The notes under the pieces were generated by a model. That model ran no database searches. It was not told where the DNA came from and worked only from the letters and a program-made list of their open reading frames with translations. A program made the position numbers and the translations under genes. Below, piece by piece: positions 17,203 through 29,710 of a stretch of DNA of 64,000 bases; the first letter of the stretch is position 1, and each line of letters starts with the position of its first letter. This stretch comes from Paeniroseomonas aquatica (GTDB lineage: Bacteria > Pseudomonadota > Alphaproteobacteria > Acetobacterales > Acetobacteraceae): contig NZ_JAUFPN010000197.1 of the NCBI RefSeq assembly GCF_030409335.1, forward strand, positions 1 through 64,000, read 5' to 3'.

Positions 17203-18531
17203 ATGCAGGTGACCGAGGTCGCGAACGACGGGCTGAAGCGGGCCTATACCATCCTGGTCCCGGCGGCCGATATCGCGGCCGAGCGGACGCGCCGGCTGGA
17301 CGAGCTGGGCCGCGACCTGCGCCTGCCCGGCTTCCGCCCCGGCAAGATCCCGGCGACGGTGGTCAGGCAGCGCTACGGCCAGGCGGTGATGAGCGAGGTG
17401 CTCGAGCAGTCGGTCAACAAGGCGACGCAGCAGGTGGTGACCGACCGCGGCCTCCGCCCGGCGCTGCAGCCGAAGATCGAGCTGGTCAATTTCGCCGACG
17501 GCGCCGACCTGGAATTCAAGGTCGAGGTCGAGATCCTGCCGGAGATCCCGATGCCGGACTTCGCCGGCATCGAGGTGGAGCGGCTGAAGGCCGAGCCGGC
17601 CGAGGAGCAGGTGGCCAAGACGATCGAGACGATCGCCGCCCGCAACCGCAAGCTGGAGGACATCACCGAGGACCGCGGCGCGGCCAAGGGCGAGGTCGCG
17701 GTCTGCGACTTCACCGGCACGCTGGAGGGCGATGCCGAGCCCTTCCCCGGCGGCACCGCCACCGAGATGCCGATCGAGGTCGCCGGCACCGGCTTCATCC
17801 CCGGCTTCACCGAGCAGCTCGAGGGCATCAAGGCCGGCGAGACCCGCACCGTGAACGTGGCCTTCCCGGAAGAATACGGCGCCAAGGAACTGGCCGGCAA
17901 GTCCGCGGTCTTCCAGGTGACCTGCAAGTCGCTGAAGGCGCCGGTCAATCCGGCCGCCGACGACGAGCTGGCCAAGACCATGGGCTTCGAGGACCTGGCC
18001 AAGCTGCAGGAGGCCGTGCGCGGCAGCCTGCAGCAGGAATACGACGGCCTCTCGCGGCTCAAGGTGAAGCGGGCGCTGCTCGACGGGCTGGCCGAGCGGG
18101 CCAGCTTCCCGGTGCCGGAGGGCATGGTGGAGGCCGAATTCGCCCAGATCTGGCAGCGGATCGAGGCCGACATGAAGGCCGAGCGGCTGGACGAGGACGA
18201 CAAGGGCAAGGACGAGGACACGCTGAAGGCCGACTACCGGGCCATCGCCGAGCGCCGCATCCGGCTCGGCCTGCTGCTGTCCGAGATCGGCCGGACCAAC
18301 AACATCAGCGTCTCGGCCGATGAGCTCTCCCGCGCCATGCGCCAGGAAGCCGCCCGCTACCCCGGCCAGGAGCAGCAGGTCATGGAGTTCTTCCGCAAGA
18401 ACCCCCAGGCCGCGGACAACCTGCGCTCCCCGATCTTCGAGGAGAAGGTGGTCGACTTCATGCTGGAGCTGGCCAAGGTGACGGACCGCAGCGTGGCGCC
18501 CGAGGAGCTGTCGGCCGCCGCCGCGGCCTGA
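17203..18531 (+). CDS. tig: Trigger factor, ribosome-associated chaperone
   Basis: This is a 442-residue protein. The ATG at 17203 opens MQVTEVANDGLKRAYTILVP, the usual trigger-factor N terminus, with GGAAGAGAG upstream. The ribosome-docking loop is visible as GFRPGKIPATVVRQRYG (about 43-59). The FKBP-like PPIase domain is about 160-245 (VCDFTGTLEGDAEPFPGG to FPEEYGAKELAGKSAVFQVT). The C-terminal helical chaperone arms fill the rest. It shields nascent chains at the ribosome exit and catalyses prolyl isomerisation. The tig-clpP-clpX-lon order is the standard one. Confidence 0.97.
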   Translation: MQVTEVANDGLKRAYTILVPAADIAAERTRRLDELGRDLRLPGFRPGKIPATVVRQRYGQAVMSEVLEQSVNKATQQVVTDRGLRPALQPKIELVNFADGADLEFKVEVEILPEIPMPDFAGIEVERLKAEPAEEQVAKTIETIAARNRKLEDITEDRGAAKGEVAVCDFTGTLEGDAEPFPGGTATEMPIEVAGTGFIPGFTEQLEGIKAGETRTVNVAFPEEYGAKELAGKSAVFQVTCKSLKAPVNPAADDELAKTMGFEDLAKLQEAVRGSLQQEYDGLSRLKVKRALLDGLAERASFPVPEGMVEAEFAQIWQRIEADMKAERLDEDDKGKDEDTLKADYRAIAERRIRLGLLLSEIGRTNNISVSADELSRAMRQEAARYPGQEQQVMEFFRKNPQAADNLRSPIFEEKVVDFMLELAKVTDRSVAPEELSAAAAA

Positions 18532-18578
18532 TTCACTCCCCGGAAAGGGTGCGGGGGCATGCTCTCCGCCCCATCCAC

Positions 18579-18596
18579 CCCCGCCATTCGGCGGGG
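18579..18596 (+). terminator. Hairpin after tig
   Basis: A 7-bp GC stem (18579-18585 with 18590-18596) with loop ATTC starts 48 nt after the tig stop. It is followed only by CCTTCC, so termination would be partial. It may attenuate read-through into clpP. Confidence 0.4.
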
Positions 18597-18615
18597 CCTT
18601 CCGGCGGCCGGTCGC

Positions 18616-18646
18616 TTGCACCACATTAAGCCTCTCGGGCTATGCT
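18616..18646 (+). promoter_or_regulatory. Candidate clpP promoter
   Basis: TTGCAC (18616-18621) and TATGCT (18641-18646) are separated by 19 bp, longer than the ideal 17. The site lies 82 bp upstream of the clpP start and directly after the tig hairpin. It is the best sigma-70-like match in the gap. Confidence 0.35.
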
Positions 18647-18727
18647 GCCATGCGACGCCGCCGGCGGCTGGTCCGGATGCCCCTCCGAGCGCCGGCCTGC
18701 GTGCGCTGCTGACTGAAAGGTACTTCC

Positions 18728-19378
18728 ATGCGGGACCGTGATCCTGTCGAGGTCTTCAACAATACCCTGGTCCCCATGGTCGTCGAGCAGACGGCGCGGG
18801 GCGAGCGGTCCTACGACATCTATTCCCGCCTGCTGAAGGAACGGATCATCTTCCTGACGGGCCCGGTCTTCGACCAGGTGTCCTCGCTGATCTGCGCCCA
18901 GCTGCTCTTCCTCGAGAGCGAGAATCCCAACAAGGACATCGCCTTCTACATCAACAGCCCGGGCGGCGTCGTCTCCGCCGGCCTCGCGATGTACGATACC
19001 ATGCAGTACATCCGCTCCCCCGTCAGCACGGTCTGCATCGGCCAGGCGGCCTCCATGGGCTCCCTGCTGCTGACCGCCGGCGCCGCGGGCAAGCGCTTCT
19101 GCCTGCCGAACAGCCGGGTCATGGTGCACCAGCCCTCGGGCGGGGCCCAGGGCCAGGCGACCGACATCGAGATCCAGGCGCGCGAGATCCTGAAGCTGCG
19201 GCAGCGGCTGAACGAGATCTACGTGAAGCATACCGGCCAGCCGATCGAGGCGATCGAGAAGAAGCTGGAGCGGGACAGCTACATGTCGGCCGAGGAGGCC
19301 CGGGACTTCGGCCTGGTGGACCAGGTGGTCGACCAGCGGCCGCTGGCGCCCGGCGCGGCCGAGGCGGGCAAGAGCTGA
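18728..19378 (+). CDS. clpP: ATP-dependent Clp protease proteolytic subunit ClpP
   Basis: This is a 216-residue serine peptidase of family S14, the normal length for ClpP. The catalytic Ser109 lies in [11 protein letters not shown], His134 in [10 protein letters not shown], and the Asp in the [11 protein letters not shown] segment. The N-terminal [23 protein letters not shown] forms the axial gate. Fourteen subunits form the barrel that ClpX feeds, and the ClpX gene follows 241 bp downstream. GAAAGG precedes the ATG at a normal distance. Confidence 0.98.
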   Translation: MRDRDPVEVFNNTLVPMVVEQTARGERSYDIYSRLLKERIIFLTGPVFDQVSSLICAQLLFLESENPNKDIAFYINSPGGVVSAGLAMYDTMQYIRSPVSTVCIGQAASMGSLLLTAGAAGKRFCLPNSRVMVHQPSGGAQGQATDIEIQAREILKLRQRLNEIYVKHTGQPIEAIEKKLERDSYMSAEEARDFGLVDQVVDQRPLAPGAAEAGKS

Positions 19379-19424
19379 CGCTCCGTCCCGCCATGGGGTT
19401 GCGGCCGGCCGGCCGGGTGACGCG

Positions 19425-19442
19425 GGGCCCGATTTCGGGCTC
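19425..19442 (+). terminator. Hairpin between clpP and clpX
   Basis: A 7-bp stem (19425-19431 with 19436-19442, one G-T pair) with loop ATTT lies 46 nt after the clpP stop. There is no T tract. The remaining gap to clpX (about 175 nt) has no clear promoter by eye, although ACCCTACAAAGCTTTT (19471-19486) is locally AT-rich. Confidence 0.35.
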
Positions 19443-19619
19443 TCCCGTCCTCGCGACGCTCCCGGCCGTGACCCTACAAAGCTTTTCCCCCGATGACAGG
19501 GGGGCTACAGTCCCGTGGAAAGCCCCCTTTCCGGCCCGCAAGGGCCATGGGGGGCGCGGCCTGCTGGCTGCCCGCACGATCCGCGGGCGTTACGGCCGGC
19601 CCTTTCAGGCGGAGTGCCC

Positions 19620-20876
<1,257 letters not shown>

Positions 20877-21041
20877 CGGGACAGCCGGGGGGTGGTACCC
20901 CCGCCATCCGGCTGATCAGACTTGCGGGGGGGTGCTGGGCGGCCCATCTGCTCAACATCCCCGTGGCGCCGCGGGTCATGCCGCCAACCAGCAGTTGCTG
21001 GGGGTGGCCCGCGGGCCGACTGTCCTACAGTGAGGTCCATT

Positions 21042-23456
<2,415 letters not shown>

Positions 23457-23560
23457 CCGGACCGCGGGGGCGAGGCGCGATCATGCCTCCCCCCCGCGCC
23501 TCCCAGGCCACCCTTCGCCGGAAAATGGCGGATAACTGCGGGCATGGACGCGTAGCGCGA

Positions 23561-23590
23561 TTGACGCGCGAGAATTTGCGCCCGTACAGT
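23561..23590 (+). promoter_or_regulatory. Sigma-70-type promoter of the HU gene
   Basis: TTGACG (23561-23566) and TACAGT (23585-23590) are 18 bp apart, a close match to the housekeeping consensus. The site lies 73 bp upstream of the hup ATG and about 105 bp after the lon stop. Confidence 0.6.
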
Positions 23591-23662
23591 CCTTGCCAGT
23601 AACAGCCTGGATTCATCTGGGGCAGGCTGATGGCATCATCCATGGCGAAGGGGGGCTAGCCC

Positions 23663-23935
23663 ATGAACAAGCAGGATCTCATCACGATCGTGGCCGAGGC
23701 GGGTGACCTGCCGAAGGCCAAGGCCGGAGACATCCTCGACGCGGTCTTCGATGCCATCACCGAATCCCTGAAGACCAAGACCGATGTCCGCCTGGTCGGA
23801 TTCGGCACCTTCTCGACCTCCAAGCGCAAGGCCGGCAAGGGCCGCAATCCCCGCACCGGTGAGGAGATCAAGATCCCCGCGACCACCACCGTGCGCTTCA
23901 AGGCCGGCAAGGGCCTGAAGGATGCGGTGAACTAG
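23663..23935 (+). CDS. hup: DNA-binding protein HU
   Basis: This is a 90-residue HU-beta-type histone-like protein of full normal length. The dimer core opens MNKQDLITIVAEAGDLPKAKA. The beta-arm carries the signature GRNPRTGEEIKIPATTTVRFKAGK, with the Pro that intercalates into DNA. It bends and compacts DNA as a dimer. The lon-hup order is standard in Proteobacteria. An 8-bp GC hairpin (23935-23942 with 23950-23957) directly follows the stop and may limit read-through into tRNA-Val. Confidence 0.97.
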   Translation: MNKQDLITIVAEAGDLPKAKAGDILDAVFDAITESLKTKTDVRLVGFGTFSTSKRKAGKGRNPRTGEEIKIPATTTVRFKAGKGLKDAVN

Positions 23936-23960
23936 GGCCGGGGCTCAGGCCCGGCCCAGG

Positions 23961-24032
23961 GGGCGCTTAGCTCAGCGGTAGAGCGCCTGCCTTACACGCA
24001 GGTGGCCGTAGGTTCGATCCCTACAGCGCCCA
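23961..24032 (+). tRNA. tRNA-Val (anticodon UAC)
   Basis: The acceptor stem GGGCGCT pairs with AGCGCCC. The anticodon stem CCTGC/GCAGG encloses CTTACAC, giving anticodon TAC. The T arm GTAGGTTCGATCCCTAC is canonical. CCA is not encoded and must be added by the nucleotidyltransferase, unlike the Leu and Asp tRNAs in this window. Confidence 0.95.
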
Positions 24033-24131
24033 TTCCAGCCGCTGCGTTATCTTGATCCGTTCCGGTACTCATGTAAGCTTTCGCAGGTAGAATGTCTGGC
24101 TCAGGCCAGCGTGTTCCGGTGGAGGCCTCAG

Positions 24132-24935
24132 GTGCTGTCTGGTCTTGGTAAATTGGGCGTTGCAGCCGTCGCCGCCCTGTCGCTTGGCGGTTGTATTCAG
24201 CAGGGCACCTCAAGCGGCCCTGTGACCGGGGCCGCCGGCGGCAGTGCCAGCGTCGGCGCCAGCGGCGTCGAGCGCTGCTCCGAGCCGCTCGGCACCGTGG
24301 CGGTCGATGACGGCCGCGACCAGAGCTGGTGGGGGCCCTTCATGGCCCGCACCCAGATCACCACCATCGAGCCGATGGTGCGCCTGGTCATCCAGCAGTC
24401 CAACTGCTTCGTCATCACCTCGCTGGGCAACAACCGGCTGGAAGGCCGCATGCGCGGCATGGTCGGCGACATGCGCAACAGCGGCGAGTTCCGCGCCGGC
24501 TCCAACATGCAGCGCGGCCAGCGGGTCGCCGCCGACCTCTTCATCGAGCCGGCGATTCTCTTCTCGAACCAGAACCTCGGCGGCCTCGGCGGCGGCATCG
24601 GCGGCTGGGGCGGGCTGGCGGTCGGCCTCGCCGGGGCGGCGATGTCGCAGTCGGCCACCTCGGTCACCATGTCGGTCTTCGACATGCGCAGCGGCGTGCA
24701 GGTGGCGGCCTCGGAAGGCTCGGCCACGGCGACGAATTTCGGCGCGGTGATGGGCGGCTTCGGCGCCACCGCCGGCGGCGTGCTCGGCGGCTACCAGCGG
24801 ACCCCGGCGGGGCAGGCGACGGTCGCCGCCTTCGTCGATGCCTACAACAAGCTCGTCGTCGCGGTGCGGAACTACAAGGCGCAGGACGTCCGCGGCGGGC
24901 TCGGCACCGGTGGCGGCGCGCTGCGCTCCCGCTGA
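24132..24935 (+). CDS. CsgG/HfaB-like outer-membrane lipoprotein
   Basis: This is a 267-residue lipoprotein. The GTG at 24132 is chosen because GGAGG lies at 24121-24125 with ideal spacing, whereas the more upstream GTG at 24111 lacks a ribosome site. The lipobox is LGGC with Cys21. The body has the CsgG-like pattern: VDDGRDQSWWGPFMARTQITTIEPMVRLVIQQSNCFVI, a Gly-rich segment (GGLGGGIGGWGGLAVGLAGAAM) that could be a transmembrane hairpin, and an end (VAAFVDAYNKLVVAVRNYKAQ) like other CsgG-family proteins. Family members form secretion pores or assist surface-organelle assembly. No curli or holdfast genes are seen here, so the client is unknown. Confidence 0.7.
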   Translation: MLSGLGKLGVAAVAALSLGGCIQQGTSSGPVTGAAGGSASVGASGVERCSEPLGTVAVDDGRDQSWWGPFMARTQITTIEPMVRLVIQQSNCFVITSLGNNRLEGRMRGMVGDMRNSGEFRAGSNMQRGQRVAADLFIEPAILFSNQNLGGLGGGIGGWGGLAVGLAGAAMSQSATSVTMSVFDMRSGVQVAASEGSATATNFGAVMGGFGATAGGVLGGYQRTPAGQATVAAFVDAYNKLVVAVRNYKAQDVRGGLGTGGGALRSR

Positions 24936-25896
24936 GGCGGGCGGCCGCGGCGGCATCGCCGTCGCGGCCCTCGGCCTCGGCCTGCTGCTGGGCGGGTGCC
25001 AGCCGCGGATGGTCGGCGGCAGCGGCTTCGGCCCGGCCGTGCAGGTCTGCGACGAAGCCGGCTGCCGGGTGCAGTCGAGCCAGGCGCAGACCATCGTCAT
25101 CGCCGACGACGAGCGGCTGCAGCGCCAGGCCGACCCCGACCTCTACCGCGGCGAATCGGTGGCCGAGCTGCGGGCCGCGGCCGCGGCGGGCGACCCCGGG
25201 GCGGCCTATCGGCTCGGCCAAGCCTATGAATTCGGGGCCGGCGGCCTCGGCCGGAACCTGGGCCAGGCCGCCCGAAACTATGAGGTGGCGGCCGGCGCCG
25301 GCATGCCCTTCGCCCAGTACCGGCTCGGCAAGCTGGCCGAGGAGGGGGCGGCGCCCGGTGGCCGGGCCCGGGCCATCCGGCTCTATACCGAAGCCGCCCA
25401 GGGCGGCGTGGCCCAGGCGGCGCACAACCTCGGCTTCCTCTACCTGCAGGGCCGCGGCCTGCCGCGCGATTCGGCCGAGGCGGCGCGCTGGTTCACCCTG
25501 GCGGCCGAAAAGGGCGTCGCCGAGAGCCAGTACAACCTCGGCCTGATGTATTTCCGCGGCGACGGCGTCTCCCGCCGCTCCTACGAGGCGCTGCAATGGA
25601 TGCGGCGCTCGGCGCAGAACGGCTTCCTGCCGGCGCAGAAGGCGGTTGGGCGGCTCTACATGACCGGACTCGAGGAGATGGGCCAGGACCTGGCCGAGGC
25701 GCGGTCCTGGCTGTCGCTGGCGGCCAGCCGCGGCGATGCCGAGGCGCGGCGCTGGCTCGCCCAGATCGAGCGGGCGGAGGCGGCGGATCGCGCCTTCCAG
25801 CAGCGGCTGGCCCTGGAGGCGCAGCAGACCGCGACCTACTGGGCCTCGGTCGCGCTGGCGGTGGCGCTGACGCCGCCGGTGGTGGTGATTTACTGA
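24910..25896 (+). CDS. Sel1-repeat lipoprotein
   Basis: This is a 328-residue protein. The only plausible start is the GTG at 24910, overlapping the CsgG-like gene by 26 nt. It gives a signal with lipobox LLGGC (Cys30). From about residue 80 to 285 there are five or six Sel1-type repeats of about 36 residues (for example AAHNLGFLYLQGRGLPRDSAEAARWFTLAAEKG, then SQYNLGLMYFRGDGVSRRSYEALQWM). Sel1 repeats form alpha-solenoids that hold protein partners. A hydrophobic C-terminal stretch (TYWASVALAVALTPPVVVIY) could be a second membrane contact. Overlap with the CsgG-like gene argues that the two work together at the outer membrane. Confidence 0.75.
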   Translation: MAARCAPAEAGGRGGIAVAALGLGLLLGGCQPRMVGGSGFGPAVQVCDEAGCRVQSSQAQTIVIADDERLQRQADPDLYRGESVAELRAAAAAGDPGAAYRLGQAYEFGAGGLGRNLGQAARNYEVAAGAGMPFAQYRLGKLAEEGAAPGGRARAIRLYTEAAQGGVAQAAHNLGFLYLQGRGLPRDSAEAARWFTLAAEKGVAESQYNLGLMYFRGDGVSRRSYEALQWMRRSAQNGFLPAQKAVGRLYMTGLEEMGQDLAEARSWLSLAASRGDAEARRWLAQIERAEAADRAFQQRLALEAQQTATYWASVALAVALTPPVVVIY

Positions 25897-25962
25897 CGGG
25901 GAAGGGCGAGGGGCGCTTGACACCCCGGGCCGTCCCCCATAAACCCCGGCTCCTGTTCGCGG

Positions 25963-26039
<77 letters not shown>

Positions 26040-26055
26040 CGCGGACAGCAGGCAC

Positions 26056-26100
26056 CAGAGGCGCCGCTCCTGAGAAGGGGCGGCGCCTCTGCCGCATTTT
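26056..26100 (+). terminator. Rho-independent terminator after tRNA-Asp
   Basis: A 15-bp stem (26056-26070 with 26077-26091, one G-T pair) with a 6-nt loop is followed by CCGCATTTT. It starts 17 nt after the tRNA 3' end. It is one of the clearest terminators in the window and separates the tRNA from the nuo operon. Confidence 0.85.
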
Positions 26101-26278
26101 GGACCCTTTACGTTCCGGCCCGGCGTCGCCAAATGCGGGGTGTTAAAGGCCGCTCCCCCTATGGCGGAGCACGCGGGGCAGGGGTAATGTCCGGCCGCGC
26201 TGCGCTGCGGTAGGCTTGCCCCGGGTGTCTCGAAAGCCTACGGCCAGCACCCGAAGCGCGTCTGAAGGCGGAGCACCC

Positions 26279-26647
26279 ATGACCCAGCCGCTGCTGGCCG
26301 AATATTTCCCGATCCTGGTCTTCCTGGCCATCGCCGGGGGCATCGCCGTCGCCATGGTGGGCGGCAGCCTGCTGGTCGCCCGGCAGAAGCCCAACCCGGA
26401 AAAGCTCTCGGCCTATGAATGCGGCTTCGAGCCCTTCGACGACACGCGCCGCCGCTTCGACGTGCGCTTCTACCTGGTGGCCATCCTCTTCATCATCTTC
26501 GACCTGGAGGTGGCCTTCCTGTTTCCCTGGGCGGTGGCGCTGGGGGGCATCGGCTGGTTCGGCTTCCTCTCGATGGTCGCCTTCCTCGGCGTGCTGACGG
26601 TTGGCTTCGTCTACGAATGGCGCAAGGGCGCCCTGGACTGGGAGTGA
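26279..26647 (+). CDS. nuoA: NADH-quinone oxidoreductase subunit A
   Basis: This is a 122-residue membrane subunit of complex I with three hydrophobic segments. The start at 26279 is preceded by AAGGCGGAG. The invariant loop [43 protein letters not shown] is complete, including the quinone-site Cys. It opens the 14-gene nuo operon. The 178 bp upstream, after the tRNA-Asp terminator, must hold the operon promoter, but no confident boxes could be fixed. Confidence 0.97.
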   Translation: MTQPLLAEYFPILVFLAIAGGIAVAMVGGSLLVARQKPNPEKLSAYECGFEPFDDTRRRFDVRFYLVAILFIIFDLEVAFLFPWAVALGGIGWFGFLSMVAFLGVLTVGFVYEWRKGALDWE

Positions 26648-26675
26648 CGGCCACGCCGTTACGCCGGAGAGACCC

Positions 26676-27233
26676 ATGAGCGATAACACGGATACAGTGG
26701 CCTGGAACCGCGACCACCTGGCGCCGGGCGCGGCGCAGGATGCGGTGGTGAAGGGCATCACCGGCGAGATCGAGGACAAGGGCTTCGTCATCGCCAACCT
26801 GGACAAGGTGGTGAACTGGGCCCGCACCGGCAGCCTCTGGCCGATGACCTTCGGCCTGGCCTGCTGCGCGGTGCCGATGATCCACGCCTACATGGCGCGC
26901 TACGACCTGGACCGGCTCGGCGTCATCCCGCGCGGCTCGCCGCGGCAGTCGGACGTGATGATCGTGGCCGGCACGCTGACCAACAAGATGGCCCCGGCGC
27001 TCCGCAAGGTCTACGACCAGATGTCGGAGCCGCGCTGGGTCATCAGCATGGGCAGCTGCGCCAATGGCGGCGGCTACTACCACTACTCCTACAGCGTGGT
27101 GCGCGGCTGCGACCGGATCGTGCCGGTCGATGTCTACGTGCCGGGCTGCCCGCCGACCGCCGAGGGGCTGGTCTACGGCATCATGCAATTGCAGAAGAAG
27201 ATCCGGCGTCAGGGGACCATCCTGCGTGGCTGA
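26676..27233 (+). CDS. nuoB: NADH-quinone oxidoreductase subunit B
   Basis: This is a 185-residue peripheral-arm subunit that carries the terminal 4Fe-4S cluster N2. The cluster ligands are in [12 protein letters not shown] (the adjacent Cys pair), [15 protein letters not shown] and [15 protein letters not shown]2 hands electrons to ubiquinone at the NuoB/NuoD interface. The ATG at 26676 lies 28 nt after nuoA, and the 3' end overlaps the nuoC start. Confidence 0.97.
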   Translation: MSDNTDTVAWNRDHLAPGAAQDAVVKGITGEIEDKGFVIANLDKVVNWARTGSLWPMTFGLACCAVPMIHAYMARYDLDRLGVIPRGSPRQSDVMIVAGTLTNKMAPALRKVYDQMSEPRWVISMGSCANGGGYYHYSYSVVRGCDRIVPVDVYVPGCPPTAEGLVYGIMQLQKKIRRQGTILRG

Positions 27234-27870
27234 GACTCAATCCCTGACGGCCCTCGGCGAGGCCGTGCTGGCCGCGCTGCCCGCCGGCCGCATCGAGATC
27301 GAGCGCGGCGCCGAGCTGGTGCTGACCCTGCCGGGCGAAGGCCTGGTGGAGGCCATGACCCTGCTCCGCGACCACTTCGGCTTCGAGCAGCTGATGGACC
27401 TCTGCGGCGCCGACTGGCCGGAGCGGCCGGCCCGCTTCGAGGTGATCTACAACCTGCTCAGCCTGTCGCATAACCGGCGCATCCGGGTCATCGTCTCGAC
27501 CGATGCGGCGACGCCGGTGCCGAGCCTGATCCATGTCTGGCCCTGCGCCACCTGGTACGAACGCGAGGCCTGGGACATGTACGGCATCGTCTTCGAGGGC
27601 CAGACCGACCTGCGCCGGCTGCTGACCGACTACGGCTTCGAGGGCCACCCGCTGCGCAAGGACTTCCCGCTCACCGGCCACGTCGAGGTCCGCTACGACG
27701 AGGAACGGAAGCAGGTGGTCTACGAGCCGGTGAAGCTGACCCAGGACTTCCGCAATTTCGATTTCCTCTCCCCTTGGGAAAACATGACGACCTTGCCGGG
27801 CGACGAGAAGGTCTTCCTCAACCGGGTCGAGCCGCCCGCCGCACCCCAGGTCGCGGGGCCGAAGCCATGA
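27226..27870 (+). CDS. nuoC: NADH-quinone oxidoreductase subunit C
   Basis: This is a 214-residue subunit with a GTG start at 27226 that overlaps the nuoB end by 8 nt. Recognition is by the core [45 protein letters not shown]. It is separate from NuoD, unlike the fused NuoCD of enterobacteria. It belongs to the peripheral arm next to the quinone site. Confidence 0.96.
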   Translation: MAETQSLTALGEAVLAALPAGRIEIERGAELVLTLPGEGLVEAMTLLRDHFGFEQLMDLCGADWPERPARFEVIYNLLSLSHNRRIRVIVSTDAATPVPSLIHVWPCATWYEREAWDMYGIVFEGQTDLRRLLTDYGFEGHPLRKDFPLTGHVEVRYDEERKQVVYEPVKLTQDFRNFDFLSPWENMTTLPGDEKVFLNRVEPPAAPQVAGPKP

Positions 27871-29096
27871 GCCTGACAGCAGAATCCGCGAACGCCTCCC
27901 CGAACGAGCCGACCCGCACCGTCGAGGTCGACAGCCACACCATCAACTTCGGCCCGCAGCATCCGGCCGCGCACGGCGTGCTGCGCCTCATCCTCGAGAT
28001 GAAGGGCGAGATGGTGGAGCGGGCCGATCCGCATATCGGGCTGCTGCATCGCGGCACCGAGAAGCTGATCGAGTACAAAACCTACCTCCAGGCGCTGCCC
28101 TACATGGACCGCCTGGATTACGTCAGCCCGATGTGCATGGAGCACAGCTTCGCCATCGCGGTGGAGCGGCTGCTGGGCATCGAGGGCGACGTGCCGATCC
28201 GCGCCCGGGTCATCCGCACGATGTTCGCGGAGCTGACGCGCATCCTGAACCACCTGCTGAACGTGACCACCTATGCGCTGGATTGCGGCGCCATCACCCC
28301 CGCGCTCTGGGGCTTCGAGCAGCGCGAGCACCTGCTGGAATTCTACGAGGCGGTCGGCGGCAGCCACTACCACGTGAACTACTTCCGCCCCGGCGGCGTG
28401 GCAAAGGACCTGCCCGCCGGGCTCGACGATCGGATCGCCGGCTGGTGCGAGCAGTTCCCGAAGTTCCTCGGCGACCTCGAGGGGCTGCTGACCAACAACC
28501 GCATCTTCAAGCAGCGCACCGTCGACATCGGCATCATGACCGCCGAGATGGCGATGGAATGGGGCTTCTCCGGCCCCTGCCTGCGCGCTTCCGGCGTGCC
28601 CTGGGACCTGCGCAAGTCGCAGCCCTACGAGATCTACGACCAGCTCGACTTCGAGATCCCGGTCGGGCGGCAGGGCGACTGCTACGACCGCTACCTCGTG
28701 CGCATGATGGAGATGCGCCAGAGCCTTAGCATGGTGAAGCAGTGCCTCGGCCTGCTGAAGCCGGGGCCGATCAAGGTGCTGGACAACAAGATCGTGCCGC
28801 CCTCCCGGGGCGAGATGAAGCGGTCGATGGAATCGCTGATCCATCACTTCAAGCTTTATACCGAGGGCTATCACGTGCCCGCCGGCGCGACCTACACGGT
28901 GACCGAGGCGCCGAAGGGCGAGTTCGGCGTCTACATGGTCGCCGACGGCACCAACCGGCCGTATCGCTGCAAGATCCGCGCGCCGGGCTATGCCCATCTG
29001 CAGGCCATGGAAGTGCTCTCGAAGGGGCACATGCTGGCCGATGCCGTGGCGATCATCGGTTCGCTCGACATCGTCTTCGGGGAGATCGACCGGTGA
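27867..29096 (+). CDS. nuoD: NADH-quinone oxidoreductase subunit D
   Basis: This is a 409-residue subunit whose ATG overlaps the nuoC stop (ATGA). The 49-kDa-subunit signature is complete: [36 protein letters not shown], and the C-terminal [41 protein letters not shown]. NuoD forms the quinone-binding pocket with NuoB. Confidence 0.98.
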   Translation: MSLTAESANASPNEPTRTVEVDSHTINFGPQHPAAHGVLRLILEMKGEMVERADPHIGLLHRGTEKLIEYKTYLQALPYMDRLDYVSPMCMEHSFAIAVERLLGIEGDVPIRARVIRTMFAELTRILNHLLNVTTYALDCGAITPALWGFEQREHLLEFYEAVGGSHYHVNYFRPGGVAKDLPAGLDDRIAGWCEQFPKFLGDLEGLLTNNRIFKQRTVDIGIMTAEMAMEWGFSGPCLRASGVPWDLRKSQPYEIYDQLDFEIPVGRQGDCYDRYLVRMMEMRQSLSMVKQCLGLLKPGPIKVLDNKIVPPSRGEMKRSMESLIHHFKLYTEGYHVPAGATYTVTEAPKGEFGVYMVADGTNRPYRCKIRAPGYAHLQAMEVLSKGHMLADAVAIIGSLDIVFGEIDR

Positions 29097-29707
29097 CGGA
29101 CTTCATCCAGCCCGAGAGCTTCGCCTTCGACGACGAGAGCCTGAAGGCGATCGACACCATCGTGAAGCGCTACCCGCCGGGCAAGCAGGCGAGCGCGGTG
29201 ATCCCGCTGCTCTATGTCGTGCAGAAGCAGATGCAGCGGCAGACCGGCAGCGCCTGGGTCCCGAACAAGGGCATGGATGCGGTCGGCGAGCGGCTCGGCA
29301 TGCCGGCGATCCGCGTCTACGAGGTCGCGACCTTCTACTTCATGTTCAACATGAAGCCGATCGGCAAGTACCACCTGCAGGTCTGCGGCACGACGCCCTG
29401 CTGGCTGCGCGGCTCGGATGACGTGGCCCGCGCTTGCCGGGATGCCGGGCATCTCTCGGGCTATGGCCAGACCAGCGAGGACGGCGTCTTCACCATGACC
29501 GAGGTCGAGTGCCTCGGCGGCTGCGTGAATGCGCCGATCCTGCAGGTCGACGACGACTACTACGAAGACATGGACTACGACAGCACGGTGAAGCTGCTCG
29601 AGGCGCTGCGGCGCGGCGAGCGGCCGGCGCCGGGTTCGGTCATCGGCCGCCAGACCAGCGCCCCGGTCGGCGGACCGCAGACCCTGACCGATGTGGCGGG
29701 AGAATAG
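29093..29707 (+). CDS. nuoE: NADH-quinone oxidoreductase subunit E
   Basis: This is a 204-residue subunit with a GTG start inside the nuoD stop (GTGA overlap). The 2Fe-2S cluster (N1a) ligands are in [13 protein letters not shown] and [15 protein letters not shown]. The C-terminal 35 residues past the cluster domain are a typical alphaproteobacterial extension. It acts with NuoF and NuoG in NADH oxidation. Confidence 0.97.
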   Translation: MTDFIQPESFAFDDESLKAIDTIVKRYPPGKQASAVIPLLYVVQKQMQRQTGSAWVPNKGMDAVGERLGMPAIRVYEVATFYFMFNMKPIGKYHLQVCGTTPCWLRGSDDVARACRDAGHLSGYGQTSEDGVFTMTEVECLGGCVNAPILQVDDDYYEDMDYDSTVKLLEALRRGERPAPGSVIGRQTSAPVGGPQTLTDVAGE

Positions 29708-29710
29708 GTC

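Noticed and set aside
20884-20913. A hairpin (G5T/AC5 inside CCGG/CCGG) after clpX considered as a clpX terminator
   Set aside because: The stem is only 6 bp with no T tract. It is mentioned in the lon entry but is too weak for its own feature.
23961-24032. tRNA-Val without encoded CCA as a possible tRNA remnant or integration scar
   Set aside because: All stems pair perfectly. CCA-less tRNA genes are normal in many alphaproteobacteria, and there is no integrase or direct repeat nearby.
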